Source of the DNA: Dickeya chrysanthemi NCPPB 402
GTDB taxonomy: Bacteria > Pseudomonadota > Gammaproteobacteria > Enterobacterales > Enterobacteriaceae
Direction: 5' to 3'
NCBI RefSeq assembly: GCF_000406105.1
Contig: NZ_CM001974.1
Span: forward strand, 1,642,122 to 1,706,121
DNA length: 64,000 nucleotides
The position numbers and the translations under genes are program-made. The number at the start of each line of letters is the position of its first letter. Within the stretch, counting starts at the first letter, position 1. The notes beneath the pieces are model-generated. The model searched no databases and was not told where the DNA came from. It was given only the letters and a program-made list of their open reading frames with translations. Shown here in pieces: positions 7,755-17,003 of the stretch.

Positions 7755-10060
7755 ATGGGTAATAAAAAACGATTTCCTGGCGATACCCGGTCGTGCTTGG
7801 CGGTGTGCTGGCGATGCAAGGACCGGTGCAGGCGGCTGATACGCCGGCGACGCCGACTAACGCCGTTACGGCGCCGAACGCTGCAACGAATTCCGAAGCC
7901 GCGACGGCGCCCGCGCAGGCGGTACGTCTTAAACGGGTACAGGTGAACGCGCAACGCCGGCAGGCGCAGCAGCAAACCAGCCTGGCGTCGGTGGTGGACG
8001 GCAAGGAGCTGGAGCAGGATCGGCTCTACCGCTTTGAAGATCTGTCGCAGGCGGTGACCGGGGTGGATATCGCCGCGGCGGATGCGCTGGATACCCGGGT
8101 GACTATTCGCGGCATCGGCGACGGCGGCGGCAGCGAAATCAACATCGGGATGCCAAGCAGCGTCGGGCTGTTTCTGGATGGGGTGTACCTGTCCCGCCCC
8201 GGTATGTTGTCCAACGACCTGCTGGATATTGATGCGGTTAGCGTGTTGAAAGGGCCGCAGGGCACGCTGTATGGCTTTAACACCACCGGCGGTGCGGTGG
8301 ATATCCGTAGCCGCAGGCCGACGTTCAAGCCGGAAGTGTCGCTGGAACAGTCGTTCGGCCAGCGTGGTTACGTTCAGTCCAAACTGATGGCATCCGGTGC
8401 GCTCAGTGACAACTGGGCCGGGCGCATCAACCTGTCGCATACCGAAAAAGGCGGCTACGTCTACAACGTACAAAATGGTCATCAACTGGGCGGCAGCAAC
8501 AGCAACGGCGTACGCGGTCAGTTGCTGTACCAGCCGGATGATGGCTTCAGCCTGCGTATCATCGGCGATTACAGCGAAGCCACCAGCTACCCGGTGATGT
8601 CGCTGGTGGAGAGCCACCCGGTCGGCGGCGTGGATCAGTTCCGGACCCGCGCGACGGCGGTTGGGGCGCGGCTGGTGGACGGCCGTCAGGTGGCGCTGGA
8701 TGACGAAACCAAAAACCGCGTCGCGCAGGGCGGCGGCTCGGTCGAAGCCAACTGGCGGCTGCGCAACGGCTATACCCTGAATTCGCTGTCATCGCTACGT
8801 TATTTCCGTTTTCTGCCGGGTACTGCCGATGGCCTGAGCATTCCGCTGTATCAGGACAGCGGCGCGGACGCCCGCGACCGCACCTGGGGGCAGCGCTTCT
8901 GGGTCGATTCACCCAAAGGCGGTCTGGCGGATTATTCGTTCGGGGTGGATTATTGGGGCGAGAATCTGGATACCTTCGGGCATGACTATTACTACAACAA
9001 TGCGCGTGTCACCCGCTGGTACGGCAACACCAGCAACACCGGTAAATTCGTACAACGCTTTGGCTCGCTGGAAGATTCGGTGTATTCGGCTTTCGCCCGC
9101 AGCACCTGGCATTTGGGCGACCGCTTCGACCTGACCACCGGTGTGCGGGAAACCTACGAAAAGAAAACCGGCAGCTTCCGCCGCATCAACAAAAACGATT
9201 TTAACTCCGGCGATCTATCGCAGAGTTATCACCTGCCGTCCGCTACCGTTAGCCTTAACTGGTACGCCACCCCGAATGTGACGCCATACCTGACGTTGGC
9301 TTACGGTGAAAAAGCCGGTGGTCTCAACATTTCCTCCGGGGCGGCGAAACAGGCGGGCGTCGATAGCCTGTATATCAAACCGGAAAAAACCCGCGCCGCG
9401 GAACTGGGGGTGAAAACCCACTGGCTGCAACGCCGGGTGGAGTGGAACTCCGCATTGTTCTGGAATGAAGTCAGCGATTTCCAGACTACCGCCTACGACG
9501 AAGAAACGCTGAGCAGCTATCTGGTCAACGCCGGAAAATTCCGCTCGCGCGGTGTGGAGTCACAACTGGCGCTACGCCCGGTGGAGGGGTTGACGGTGAG
9601 CGTTAACGGCACCTTGCTGGACGCCCGTTATCTGGATTTCAAAAACGCCAAATGCCCGCCGGAAGTGACGCTGGCGGCCAACCCGCCCGCCTCCTGTGAC
9701 CTGAGCGGCGAGCGGGTGTTCAGTTCGCCGAAGCTGACCTACAACGCCCGCATCCGCTATGAGTGGCAAACCTTCAATAACCTGCAAGCGTTTGTGGCCG
9801 GGCGCTGGTCCTGGCGCAGTTGGGCCTACGGCACGGTGGACGATTCCGACTTTACCCGCATTCCGGCCTACGGCGTGCTCAACCTTTCCACTGGCTTGAG
9901 CGGTAAACAGGACGGACACGCCTGGCGGGCTACTTTATGGCTGAACAACGCGCTGGATAAGACCTACTACCGTACCGTTAAATCGGGCGATTACGGGTCG
10001 GCGTACGGCGTACTGGGTGAACCGCGCACGCTGGGGATCACACTGGGTTATGACTTCTGA
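7755..10060 (+). CDS. TonB-dependent outer-membrane receptor with a frame break in the signal peptide
   Basis: The frame from GTG 7793 to 10060 codes for about 755 residues of a typical receptor: TonB-box-like VRLKRVQVNAQ, a plug domain with VTIRGIGDGGG and VLKGPQGTLYGFNTTGGAVDI, then a 22-strand-type barrel ending in Phe. The real start seems to be ATG 7755, behind a GGGGTGG ribosome site, which reads MGNKK and then runs out of frame. One extra A in the A6 tract at 7764-7769 would join it to KTISWRYPVVLGGVLAMQGPVQA, a good signal peptide. As read, the protein either lacks its export signal, uses GTG 7793, or depends on slippage. It belongs to the broad siderophore/sulfate-ester receptor family; the substrate is unproven. 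Confidence 0.8.
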
Positions 10061-10070
10061 GGAGATGCCG

Positions 10071-12848
10071 ATGCCACTGTATAAGACCTCGCGCCGCCGC
10101 TTCATCCGTGACGGCGCCTTGTTGGCGCTGTCGGCGCCGTTGTGGAACCGGGCGCTGGCGAGTACTCCGGGGGGCGGTGCGGTTGCCGACACTACGCCGG
10201 CGGTCCGGCTGAACTGGCTTGAACGGCAAGCGCCCGCCAGCTTCGGCGGCGTGACCTGGGGCGTGCCCTGGCCGCCGGGGCGGGTGCCTGCCGGCAGCGG
10301 ATTCGTGCTGGCCGAAGACGGCCAGACGGATCGCGCATTGCAGAGCTGGCCGCTGGCCTACTGGCCGGATGGTTCACTGAAATGGTCGGCTCATGCGCTT
10401 GGCGCTGAGCACACGCCCGGTCATGGGTTGTCGCTGAGCCCGGTGCCGTCGGCTGCTGAAACCGGCGGCGCCATCGTCACCGAAACAGCGCAACACTGGG
10501 TGGTGGATACCGGCCGATTGCGCTGTCAGGTGCCGAAAAACGGCGAACGGTTGATCAGCGAACTGTGGCAGGACGGCAGACTGGCGCTCGGCAACGGTCG
10601 ATTGGTGTTGCAGATTCAGTCCGGTGAAGAGGCGGACGGGCCGCTGACGGTGGAGCGGTTTCAGGGGCAGGCTACGCACGTCACGCTGGAGCAGAACGGG
10701 CTGCAACGTGCGGTCATCGCACTGCGCGGCGCTCATCGCCATGTCGTGTCGGATGGCATTACGCGCCTGCCATTTGTGGTACGGCTCTATTTTTATGCCG
10801 GTTCGGCATCTCTGCGCTTGCTGCACACCATTATCTACGACGGCGATGCGCAGCAAACCTTCATCAAAGGTTTGGGGGTGGCGTTTGATGCGCCGCAGCA
10901 GGGCGAACTGCATGATCGCCATGTGCGATTCACCTCGGCGCAGGGCGGCTTGTTTCAGGAAGCGGTGCGCGGCCTGACCGGCCTGCGGCGTGATCCGGGC
11001 GACGCCGTTATCGCGGCGCAACTGGCGGGAAAGGCGACGCCGCCGGTCACGCAGTTTCCTCCGGCGGTGGGCACACGGCTGGATTACATTCCGGCATTCG
11101 GCAGTTACCGGCTGACCCAGCATCATCCCGACGGCTACCAGATCCACAAGCGCACCGCCGCCGGGCAGGGCTGGCTGTTGTCCGCCACCGGACAACGGGC
11201 TTCCGGCACCGGCTATCTGGGTTCGCCTGCCGGCGGGGTGGCGTTCGGCATCCGTCATTTTTGGCAGAGCTATCCGGCCTGTCTGGATATTCAGCAGGCG
11301 CATACCGATCTGGCGACGATAACGCTGTGGCTGTGGTCACCGTACGCAGAGCCGATGGATATGCGCTTCTACCACGACGGCATGGGGCAAGAGCGTTTCG
11401 AACAGCAGCGCGAAGCGCTGGAGATTACCTACGAGGACTATGAGCCGGGATTCGCTACCGCAGAGGGCGTCGCCCGCACCAGCGAACTGTTTCTTGATGT
11501 GCTGCCGGCTACGCCGGACAGCGAGACCCTGCTGGCGATTGCCCGCCGTCATCAGCAACCCCCGCTGCTGGTGGCCGACAGCACCGACTTACAGCGCGCC
11601 GGCGTGTTCGGCCCGGTATGGTCGCCGGCCGTATCGGGGCATCAGCCGCAATCGGCGCTGGATGCACAACTGGCGTGGTATTTCGATTTTTATCAACAAG
11701 AAGTGGAACAGCGGAAGTGGTACGGCTTCTGGGATTTTGGCGATGTCATGCATACCTACGATGGCGATCGCCATGTCTGGCGGTATGACGTGGGGGGTTA
11801 CGCCTGGGATAACTCGGAGCTGAGCACCGATCTGTGGCTGTGGTACTACTTTCTGCGCAGCGGGCGGGCGGACGTGTTCCGTATGGCGGAAGCCATGACT
11901 CGCCATACCGGTGAAGTGGACGTACACCATGCCGGGCGTTTCCAGCCGCTAGGATCCCGTCACAACGTGCGCCACTGGGGCGACAGTGCCAAACAGTTGC
12001 GTATCTCCACCGTGGCGAACCGGCGTTTTCTGTATTACCTGACCGCCGATGAACGCATCGGCGAGTTGATGGATGAACAGGTGGAAGCGCTGCGTACCCT
12101 GCAACGGGTGATGCCGGGCCGTAAGATCGGCCAACAACCGCCAGCCGACGATCATCTGGTCAGCCTCTATTTCGGCACCGACTGGGGCGCGGTGGCAGCC
12201 GCCTGGCTGACGGCCTGGGAACGGCGACATGACGGCGCGATACGCGATCGTCTACTCAATAGTATGCAGTCGATCGCCGCCCAGCCGCACGGTTTCTTTA
12301 CCGGGCTGGCGGAGATGGACCCGGATACCGGGCTATTTCGGCCGGCAGCGGCCGATCAACTGTTTATTTCGCATTTGAGCGCGGTATTTGGGTTGGCGGA
12401 GGTGTGTGCCGAACTGTTGCAGGTGCTGCCGGACCCGGCGTTCGAGCGTGTCTGGCTGGATTATTGCCGCCTGTACAACGACCCGAAGGCGCTGGGCGCG
12501 TTTGTCGGCCAGCCGGTGAAAAAACGCAATCTGGTGCAGGGACATGCCCGGCTAACCGCCTTTGCCGGCTGGCATCAGCGCGATAACGCGCTGACCCGGC
12601 GCGCCTGGCGCGAGTTTATCGAGGGTGAAGGCGGCATTGCCCATCCCAACCGGCGGGTACGGCTGATAACGCCGCCCGCAGTGCTTTATCCGGTGAAAGA
12701 AGCGGCGATCGACTCGTCGATCGATCAACGTTCCGGCAGCAGTATCGGCACCAATCTGTCTACCAATGCGGTGGCGCAGTGGGGGCTGACCGCCATCGCC
12801 ATGCTGGCGCTGGCGGGGGAGGCACCGCCCAAGACGCCATTCAGATAA
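10071..12848 (+). CDS. Tat-exported exo-rhamnogalacturonan lyase-like protein (PL26 / PcRGLX-YetA family)
   Basis: From ATG 10071, chosen because a GAGGAG-type site lies about 8 bases upstream, the protein has 925 residues. It opens with a twin-arginine signal (SRRRFIRDGALLALSAPLW). The N-terminal domain shows the family pattern GGVTWGVPWPPGRV and LAYWPDGSLKWSAHAL. A beta-sandwich-like middle and a helical C-terminal half (around WYGFWDFGDVMHTYDGDRHVWRYD) follow. Family members cleave rhamnogalacturonan I from the chain end by beta-elimination. It lies 10 bases after the receptor gene in the same operon. Export by Tat implies folding in the cytoplasm. The link between a pectin-type lyase and a sulfonate-type transporter is unusual. 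The exact substrate is inferred. Confidence 0.75.
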   Translation: MPLYKTSRRRFIRDGALLALSAPLWNRALASTPGGGAVADTTPAVRLNWLERQAPASFGGVTWGVPWPPGRVPAGSGFVLAEDGQTDRALQSWPLAYWPDGSLKWSAHALGAEHTPGHGLSLSPVPSAAETGGAIVTETAQHWVVDTGRLRCQVPKNGERLISELWQDGRLALGNGRLVLQIQSGEEADGPLTVERFQGQATHVTLEQNGLQRAVIALRGAHRHVVSDGITRLPFVVRLYFYAGSASLRLLHTIIYDGDAQQTFIKGLGVAFDAPQQGELHDRHVRFTSAQGGLFQEAVRGLTGLRRDPGDAVIAAQLAGKATPPVTQFPPAVGTRLDYIPAFGSYRLTQHHPDGYQIHKRTAAGQGWLLSATGQRASGTGYLGSPAGGVAFGIRHFWQSYPACLDIQQAHTDLATITLWLWSPYAEPMDMRFYHDGMGQERFEQQREALEITYEDYEPGFATAEGVARTSELFLDVLPATPDSETLLAIARRHQQPPLLVADSTDLQRAGVFGPVWSPAVSGHQPQSALDAQLAWYFDFYQQEVEQRKWYGFWDFGDVMHTYDGDRHVWRYDVGGYAWDNSELSTDLWLWYYFLRSGRADVFRMAEAMTRHTGEVDVHHAGRFQPLGSRHNVRHWGDSAKQLRISTVANRRFLYYLTADERIGELMDEQVEALRTLQRVMPGRKIGQQPPADDHLVSLYFGTDWGAVAAAWLTAWERRHDGAIRDRLLNSMQSIAAQPHGFFTGLAEMDPDTGLFRPAAADQLFISHLSAVFGLAEVCAELLQVLPDPAFERVWLDYCRLYNDPKALGAFVGQPVKKRNLVQGHARLTAFAGWHQRDNALTRRAWREFIEGEGGIAHPNRRVRLITPPAVLYPVKEAAIDSSIDQRSGSSIGTNLSTNAVAQWGLTAIAMLALAGEAPPKTPFR

Positions 12849-12881
12849 CGACGAACCCGATAACGACGGCACGAAGAATTA

Positions 12882-12897
12882 CGCCTGCCGCAGCAGG
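12882..12897 (+). other. Short intercistronic hairpin before the DUF6250 gene
   Basis: GCCTGC (12882-12887) pairs with GCAGGC (12892-12897) around a 4-base loop in the 79-base gap between the lyase and the DUF6250 gene. It may stabilise or partly terminate the message; this is positional inference. Confidence 0.3.
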
Positions 12898-12927
12898 CTT
12901 CAACAACACATCATCAGGACATCATCA

Positions 12928-13626
12928 ATGACGGACACAGGCTATAGCGCACAGATCACGGTCATGGAAAGCCGCGCCGATCAGGCGGTGAGCGCTGCCA
13001 CGGCAGGCGACGCCCATCAGTTTGCGTTTCAATGGTCGCAATCCGCTGACGGGATACCATTGCGTTGGCGGGTGGAGCAGGAAGACCCGGCGCGTACCTA
13101 TATCGGTATTGACGAACATACACTGACACTGGATGCCGCCGCCGGTCTGACGGTGTGGCTCGACCAGCCGTTATCCGGCGGCTATCGCATTAGTTATCTG
13201 CGCGAAGTCCTGCTGCAAGGGCAACCGAACGATCGGCTTTCCGATCTCAATCAGTTTTGGGCGGCGCGGGATCCGGCACGCACGTCGTTGTTCACTCGTC
13301 ATGGGGAATTGAGTGAATACGATAATCTGGCGCTGTATTACGTTGGCATGGGCGGTAACTGGAACAGCACCACCCGTTTTCGTTACTACAATGGGCAGGG
13401 TGAGCGGCAACTACTGGGAGAGTTTACCGATGAAGCGCATCTGCTGCGCGCCGGGCGGCGTTATCGGGTCACCATTGAGGTGGACAGCACCGAAACCCGC
13501 TTCCTTATCGATAACCAACTCTATTTCCGCGCCCATTATGCCGAGCCGCCTGCTAATGGCTATTTCGGTCTGAGGATGGTGTTTTCACGGCAAACGATCA
13601 GCGATTTCAGCGTTACGCCGCTGTAG
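12928..13626 (+). CDS. DUF6250-type, lectin-like jelly-roll protein
   Basis: The 232-residue protein has a pattern I recognise as DUF6250: GLTVWLDQPLSGGYRISY, an SDLNQFWAA motif, YYVGMGGNWNSTTRFRYYNG, and a C-terminal strand set (GYFGLRMVFSRQTISDF) like concanavalin-type glycan-binding or hydrolase modules. There is no signal peptide, so it is probably cytoplasmic unless exported with a partner. It follows the PL26-like lyase in the operon. DUF6250 proteins are often found in polysaccharide utilisation loci, so a role in pectin-derived oligosaccharide handling is likely but unproven. Its last 14 bases overlap the end of the convergent LysR gene. Confidence 0.65.
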   Translation: MTDTGYSAQITVMESRADQAVSAATAGDAHQFAFQWSQSADGIPLRWRVEQEDPARTYIGIDEHTLTLDAAAGLTVWLDQPLSGGYRISYLREVLLQGQPNDRLSDLNQFWAARDPARTSLFTRHGELSEYDNLALYYVGMGGNWNSTTRFRYYNGQGERQLLGEFTDEAHLLRAGRRYRVTIEVDSTETRFLIDNQLYFRAHYAEPPANGYFGLRMVFSRQTISDFSVTPL

Positions 13627-14560
13627 AGCCGGACAGGTCGGCGACATCGTTATGCAGCGATTGATCCACTTGCAAAAACATGGCGATAAGCTGCTGCGAC
13701 AGCCAGGATGGGCGGGCGTCGATACGGCTGACGATACCGTAATGGGTGTAAAACTCGTCGGTGTCGTCATCCAGCCCGGTGATTTTCAGCATGTGAATGC
13801 CGTGCGGCGGTTGCTGCAAAGGTCCGTGGCGGTGGTTGGTGGTGCCGATGGCGTCGGACTGGCGGATCACGTCCAGCAGGCTGTAGCCGTTTTCGCATTC
13901 AATGCCGGTGCGGATATCCTGCTGACCGCTTAACCGCACCAATGCCTGACGCAGGTTGGGGGGGCGTACGGTGGCCGCCAGCGGATAGCTGAACAACTGT
14001 TCGACGCTGATTTCATCAAACGCGGCCAGCGGATGCCCCAGACGGCAGCAGAAACCCCAACGGTGCCGGCTCAGCGGCTGCACGTTGTAACGAGCATCCA
14101 GTTCGAAATGGCGGGTATCGGCAACGATAAAGGCAAACTCTTCCGCCATCAGGCGTTGCCCAAGCGCTTGCCAGTTGTCGACCCGGAACACTAACCGCAC
14201 TCGCGGATAGTGTCGGGAGAATTCGCCGATCACCTGAGGCATTAACCAGGCTGCCGGCGCCGGGCCGCAACCAAAATGCACTTCGCCGCTCTCTTTTTCG
14301 CTGAACTGCTCGATATCATTGAGTAAATCCTGCGCGTGGCGAGTGAGACGGCGGGCATGCTCCAGTACCAACTGCCCTCTCTTGGTGGGTTCCAGGTTAT
14401 GGTGACGGTCGATCAGCCGCGCGCCCACACTCTGTTCCAGCGACTGAATGCTGCGGCTGAACGCGGATTGCGAAATATTCATGGCCTGTGCCGCCGAAGT
14501 GAAATTCCGGTGCTCGATCAGCGCAATAAAATGGCGTAACTGACGCAGGTCGATGTTCAT
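13613..14560 (-). CDS. LysR-type transcriptional regulator (locus A)
   Basis: The 315-residue protein has an N-terminal winged helix-turn-helix (residues 1-60, QLRHFIALIEHRNFTSAAQAMNISQSAFSRSI) and a LysR effector-binding domain from about residue 90. The segment HFGCGPAPAAWLMPQ is nearly repeated in the LysR protein of locus B (25811-26737), so the two regulators are close paralogues, matching the paralogy of the transport genes. It resembles SftR/Cbl-type sulfur regulators in context. It converges on the DUF6250 gene and probably controls the divergent promoters at 6157-6650. The inducer or co-repressor is unknown. Confidence 0.85.
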   Translation of the reverse strand: MNIDLRQLRHFIALIEHRNFTSAAQAMNISQSAFSRSIQSLEQSVGARLIDRHHNLEPTKRGQLVLEHARRLTRHAQDLLNDIEQFSEKESGEVHFGCGPAPAAWLMPQVIGEFSRHYPRVRLVFRVDNWQALGQRLMAEEFAFIVADTRHFELDARYNVQPLSRHRWGFCCRLGHPLAAFDEISVEQLFSYPLAATVRPPNLRQALVRLSGQQDIRTGIECENGYSLLDVIRQSDAIGTTNHRHGPLQQPPHGIHMLKITGLDDDTDEFYTHYGIVSRIDARPSWLSQQLIAMFLQVDQSLHNDVADLSGSTAA

Positions 14561-14708
14561 AGCATTCAGGGTAAAGTCGGTGTCTTCTGGCAGTCGGACA
14601 GATTAATCAGGCTAGCAGCCTGACGTCCCCGGAAACAAATAACCAATACGGTGACGATATTACGGGTTGTTATATGTCGATATGTCGCAAACGGTGGGCG
14701 GGCATGAA

Positions 14709-14739
14709 CACCCCCTCCTGCCGGCGGCAGGAGGGGGTG
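14709..14739. terminator. Strong bidirectional hairpin downstream of the DUF2076 gene
   Basis: Arms 14709-14722 and 14726-14739 give a perfect 14-bp GC-rich stem with a 3-base loop. It sits just past the DUF2076 stop (14743) and upstream of the LysR gene start (14560). The flanking T run is weak, but the stability makes a terminator role likely. Confidence 0.65.
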
Positions 14740-14742
14740 GGA

Positions 14743-15513
14743 TTAGACGTAAGAATCGTCGTCGTCGTAGGAATCATCGGCCGCGAAATCGTCGTAGTCG
14801 TTACTCTGCGGTTCGCTGCCGGCGTTGTTCCAGAGATTGTTATTGGCAGCGCCGTTGAAGGTGTCCAGATTATCTGCGCTGAAATCACGGAAGCTATCGT
14901 TGACGTTATCCAGCGGATTCTCGTTAAGCATCGGCGTTTCATTGATGATGTTGACGATTTCTTCCGGCTGCGAGCGGTGGAACATGCCGGTCAGCATGTC
15001 CGCCAGCACCACGCCGCCCGCCACGCCGGCGGCGGTCTGCAATGCGCCGCTCAGAAAACCGCCCGCACGGGACGGCGCCGGTTGGGCAGAGCCCGGTGCC
15101 GGCTGGCCGTAACCGGCGGCCGGCGGCGTATACCCCATCGGCTGACCATAGCCGGCGGGTTGACCATAACCGGCCGGTTGCGACGGCTGTACCGGTTGCG
15201 GCGCGCTACTGCGACTGCCGCCGCCGAACAGACCGGCCAGAAAACCGCCGCTACTTTGTTGCGGGCGGGCGGCGGCGTCTTGTTTCAGCCGGTTAATCTC
15301 CGCTTCCAGCTCTTTTACCCGTTGGTCCAGCTGTTTCAGCGCCGCTTCCTGAATAATCATCGCCTGTGCCATGTAGTAAGGCGCGGCGGGTTGCTGGCGG
15401 ATGTATTCGTTGATTTGCTGTTCTGCCTTGAGATCCCGAGGGCCTGTGTTGGTCTCGGCTGTTTTCAGTCGGCTAAACAGACCATCAATAAGGCGTTGTT
15501 CTTCAGATTGCAT
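14743..15513 (-). CDS. DUF2076 family protein
   Basis: The 256-residue protein has the DUF2076 layout: an N-terminal helical coiled-coil region (about residues 1-80, EEQRLIDGLFSRL and AALKQLDQRVKELEAEINRL), a Gly/Pro/Gln linker with repeated GYGQP units (about 95-145), a short hydrophobic Gly/Ala segment (about 150-175, GGFLSGALQTAAGVAGGVVLADML) and a very acidic Asp-rich tail. It has no signal peptide. The family is widespread in Proteobacteria, and I know of no established function. It appears monocistronic and ends at the strong hairpin at 14709-14739. Confidence 0.85.
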   Translation of the reverse strand: MQSEEQRLIDGLFSRLKTAETNTGPRDLKAEQQINEYIRQQPAAPYYMAQAMIIQEAALKQLDQRVKELEAEINRLKQDAAARPQQSSGGFLAGLFGGGSRSSAPQPVQPSQPAGYGQPAGYGQPMGYTPPAAGYGQPAPGSAQPAPSRAGGFLSGALQTAAGVAGGVVLADMLTGMFHRSQPEEIVNIINETPMLNENPLDNVNDSFRDFSADNLDTFNGAANNNLWNNAGSEPQSNDYDDFAADDSYDDDDSYV

Positions 15514-15849
15514 AGGATTACCTCAAGAGATATTGGATTGCGGGCCCGCCTAATCAGACCGGCCCTGCGGCTGTTTTGTCACACCCTTCGCCGCCATCCT
15601 ACTGCGTTCCGGCAGGCTAATACACGGTTGTCAGGTAAAGCTGCTTACAAATTTGTTACCAATTACGGCAAATTTGCGTCGGTTGCTCTGCAAATTTCCG
15701 TCTTACCTTTGCCGCTATTGATATTTTACCTGCGGCGGGAATGAGTGATTAATATCCCTCAGACGTCTTCGCCGTTATGGCCTGATGACGTCATCTTTTG
15801 GGTTCGTTTTACGAGCCGGTTTCCTGAATGATCGACGCGAGGAATCACC
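15514..15849. other. Divergent intergenic region, DUF2076 to oxygenase/MetNIQ operon
   Basis: Apart from the palindrome array at 15647-15699 there is no gene-like frame on either strand. An AT-rich segment at about 15700-15770 could hold the promoter of the rightward operon. The good ribosome site GAGGA at 15839-15843 belongs to the small ORF starting at 15850. Confidence 0.4.
15647..15699. promoter_or_regulatory. Array of three phased CAAATTTG-type palindromes
   Basis: ACAAATTTGT (15647-15656), GCAAATTTGC (15668-15677) and GCAAATTTCC (15690-15699) are spaced 21 and 22 bases start to start, two helical turns each, so all face the same side of the DNA. They lie in the 336-base gap between the divergent DUF2076 and oxygenase/MetNIQ-type operons. 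This is either a multi-site operator or a phased AT-tract bend. No binding protein is assigned. Confidence 0.5.
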
Positions 15850-15972
15850 ATGTCCCATCAGTCCTGTTGCGGTTACTCCATGCTGAATGTCATGACCTTG
15901 ATATATTTCATTACTGGAGTCCGCCATGAGCCATACCGCAAACTTACCCGTACTCAATTTTTCTCTGCTTGA
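15850..15972 (+). CDS. Small ORF (40 residues) with a Cys-Cys pair, overlapping the oxygenase start
   Basis: ATG 15850 follows a strong GAGGA ribosome site with 6-base spacing and opens a 40-codon frame beginning MSHQSCCGYSMLNVM, with stop at 15970-15972. It runs out of frame across the oxygenase ATG at 15926, so ribosomes on it would control access to that start. The Cys-Cys pair and three Met codons in a leader before a sulfur-type transport operon suggest a sulfur-amino-acid-sensing leader peptide. That is inference; no such leader is known to me for this operon. Confidence 0.4.
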   Translation: MSHQSCCGYSMLNVMTLIYFITGVRHEPYRKLTRTQFFSA

Positions 15973-16960
15973 CGGAAATTCGCGGCAACGCGCCGATTTC
16001 CTGCACCACCTGAATCACGCTGCGCGTGAAACCGGCTTCTTCTATCTGACTCACCACGGCGTCGACCCGGAACTGCAACAACGCGTTCAACGGCTGTCGC
16101 GTGCTTTTTTCTCCCTGCCGGACGCGGAAAAACAACGCGTGGCGATGATTCACTCTCCCCATTTTCGTGGCTACACCCTTGCCGGCGCGGAGCGTACTCG
16201 CAGCGAGCCGGACTGGCGTGAGCAGTTCGATATCGGGGCCGAACGCCCGCCGCTGCGCCTGTTATCCGGCGATCCGGCCTGGCGGCGACTACAGGGGCCG
16301 AACCAGTGGCCAGCGTCGTTGCCGCAACTGAAAATCGCGTTGCTGGAGTGGCAGCAAACCCTGACCCGCATTTCGCTGCGTTTGTTGCGTGCTTTCGCTG
16401 AAGTGCTGGGATTGCCGGTAACCGCGTTTGACGCACTGTACGGCAGTAAACCCAACGAGCATATCAAGCTGATTCGCTATCCCGGTCGGTTGGCGGCGGA
16501 CGGTCGGCAGGGCGTCGGCGCGCATAAGGATTCCGGTTTCCTGACGCTGTTGTTGCAGGGTAAGCAGTCCGGTTTGCAGGTGGAAGTCGAACCGGAACAC
16601 TGGGTGGACGCGCACCCGCTGCCAGGGTCGTTTGTGGTCAATATCGGCGAACTGCTGGAGCTGGCGACAAACGGTTATCTGCGCGCCACCGTGCACCGGG
16701 TGACGTCGCCGCCGGTTGGTCAGGATCGCTTATCCATCGCGTTCTTTCTCGGCGCGCAACTGGATGCGGTAGTGCCGGTGTTTCCGCTGTCGCTGGCGCT
16801 GGCGGAGCTGGCGCGCGGGCCGGCCAGCGACCCGAACAATCCACTGCTGCGTGAAGTGGGCTGGAACTACCTGAAAGGGCGTTTGCGTTCCCATCCGGAC
16901 GTGGCGAAGCGCTATTACGGCGATGTATTGCAAGCGCAGCAACAGGCGGTTACCGCCTGA
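15926..16960 (+). CDS. 2-oxoglutarate/Fe(II)-dependent oxygenase, isopenicillin-N-synthase-like
   Basis: The 344-residue protein has the N-terminal DIOX_N region (residues 8-110, LPVLNFSLLDG and ETGFFYLTHHGV) and the double-stranded beta-helix core. The iron ligands are visible as H200-x-D202 (GAHKDSG) and H257 (ATVHRV), and the 2-oxoglutarate pair as R268-x-S270. It would hydroxylate or oxidatively cleave a small molecule in the cytoplasm. It is followed after 43 bases by a MetQ-like gene, so it may act on whatever that transporter imports. Oxidative release of sulfur from an organosulfur compound is one possibility, as TauD and AtsK do, although those belong to a different subfamily. Confidence 0.85.
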   Translation: MSHTANLPVLNFSLLDGNSRQRADFLHHLNHAARETGFFYLTHHGVDPELQQRVQRLSRAFFSLPDAEKQRVAMIHSPHFRGYTLAGAERTRSEPDWREQFDIGAERPPLRLLSGDPAWRRLQGPNQWPASLPQLKIALLEWQQTLTRISLRLLRAFAEVLGLPVTAFDALYGSKPNEHIKLIRYPGRLAADGRQGVGAHKDSGFLTLLLQGKQSGLQVEVEPEHWVDAHPLPGSFVVNIGELLELATNGYLRATVHRVTSPPVGQDRLSIAFFLGAQLDAVVPVFPLSLALAELARGPASDPNNPLLREVGWNYLKGRLRSHPDVAKRYYGDVLQAQQQAVTA

Positions 16961-17003
16961 ATTCGATTAGCGATAAAAATGAAAATCATCAAGGGATAAC
17001 AAA

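Noticed and set aside
14674..15744. 356-codon frame on the plus strand
   Set aside because: Antisense to the DUF2076 gene, low complexity, and it runs over the terminator hairpin and the palindrome array.
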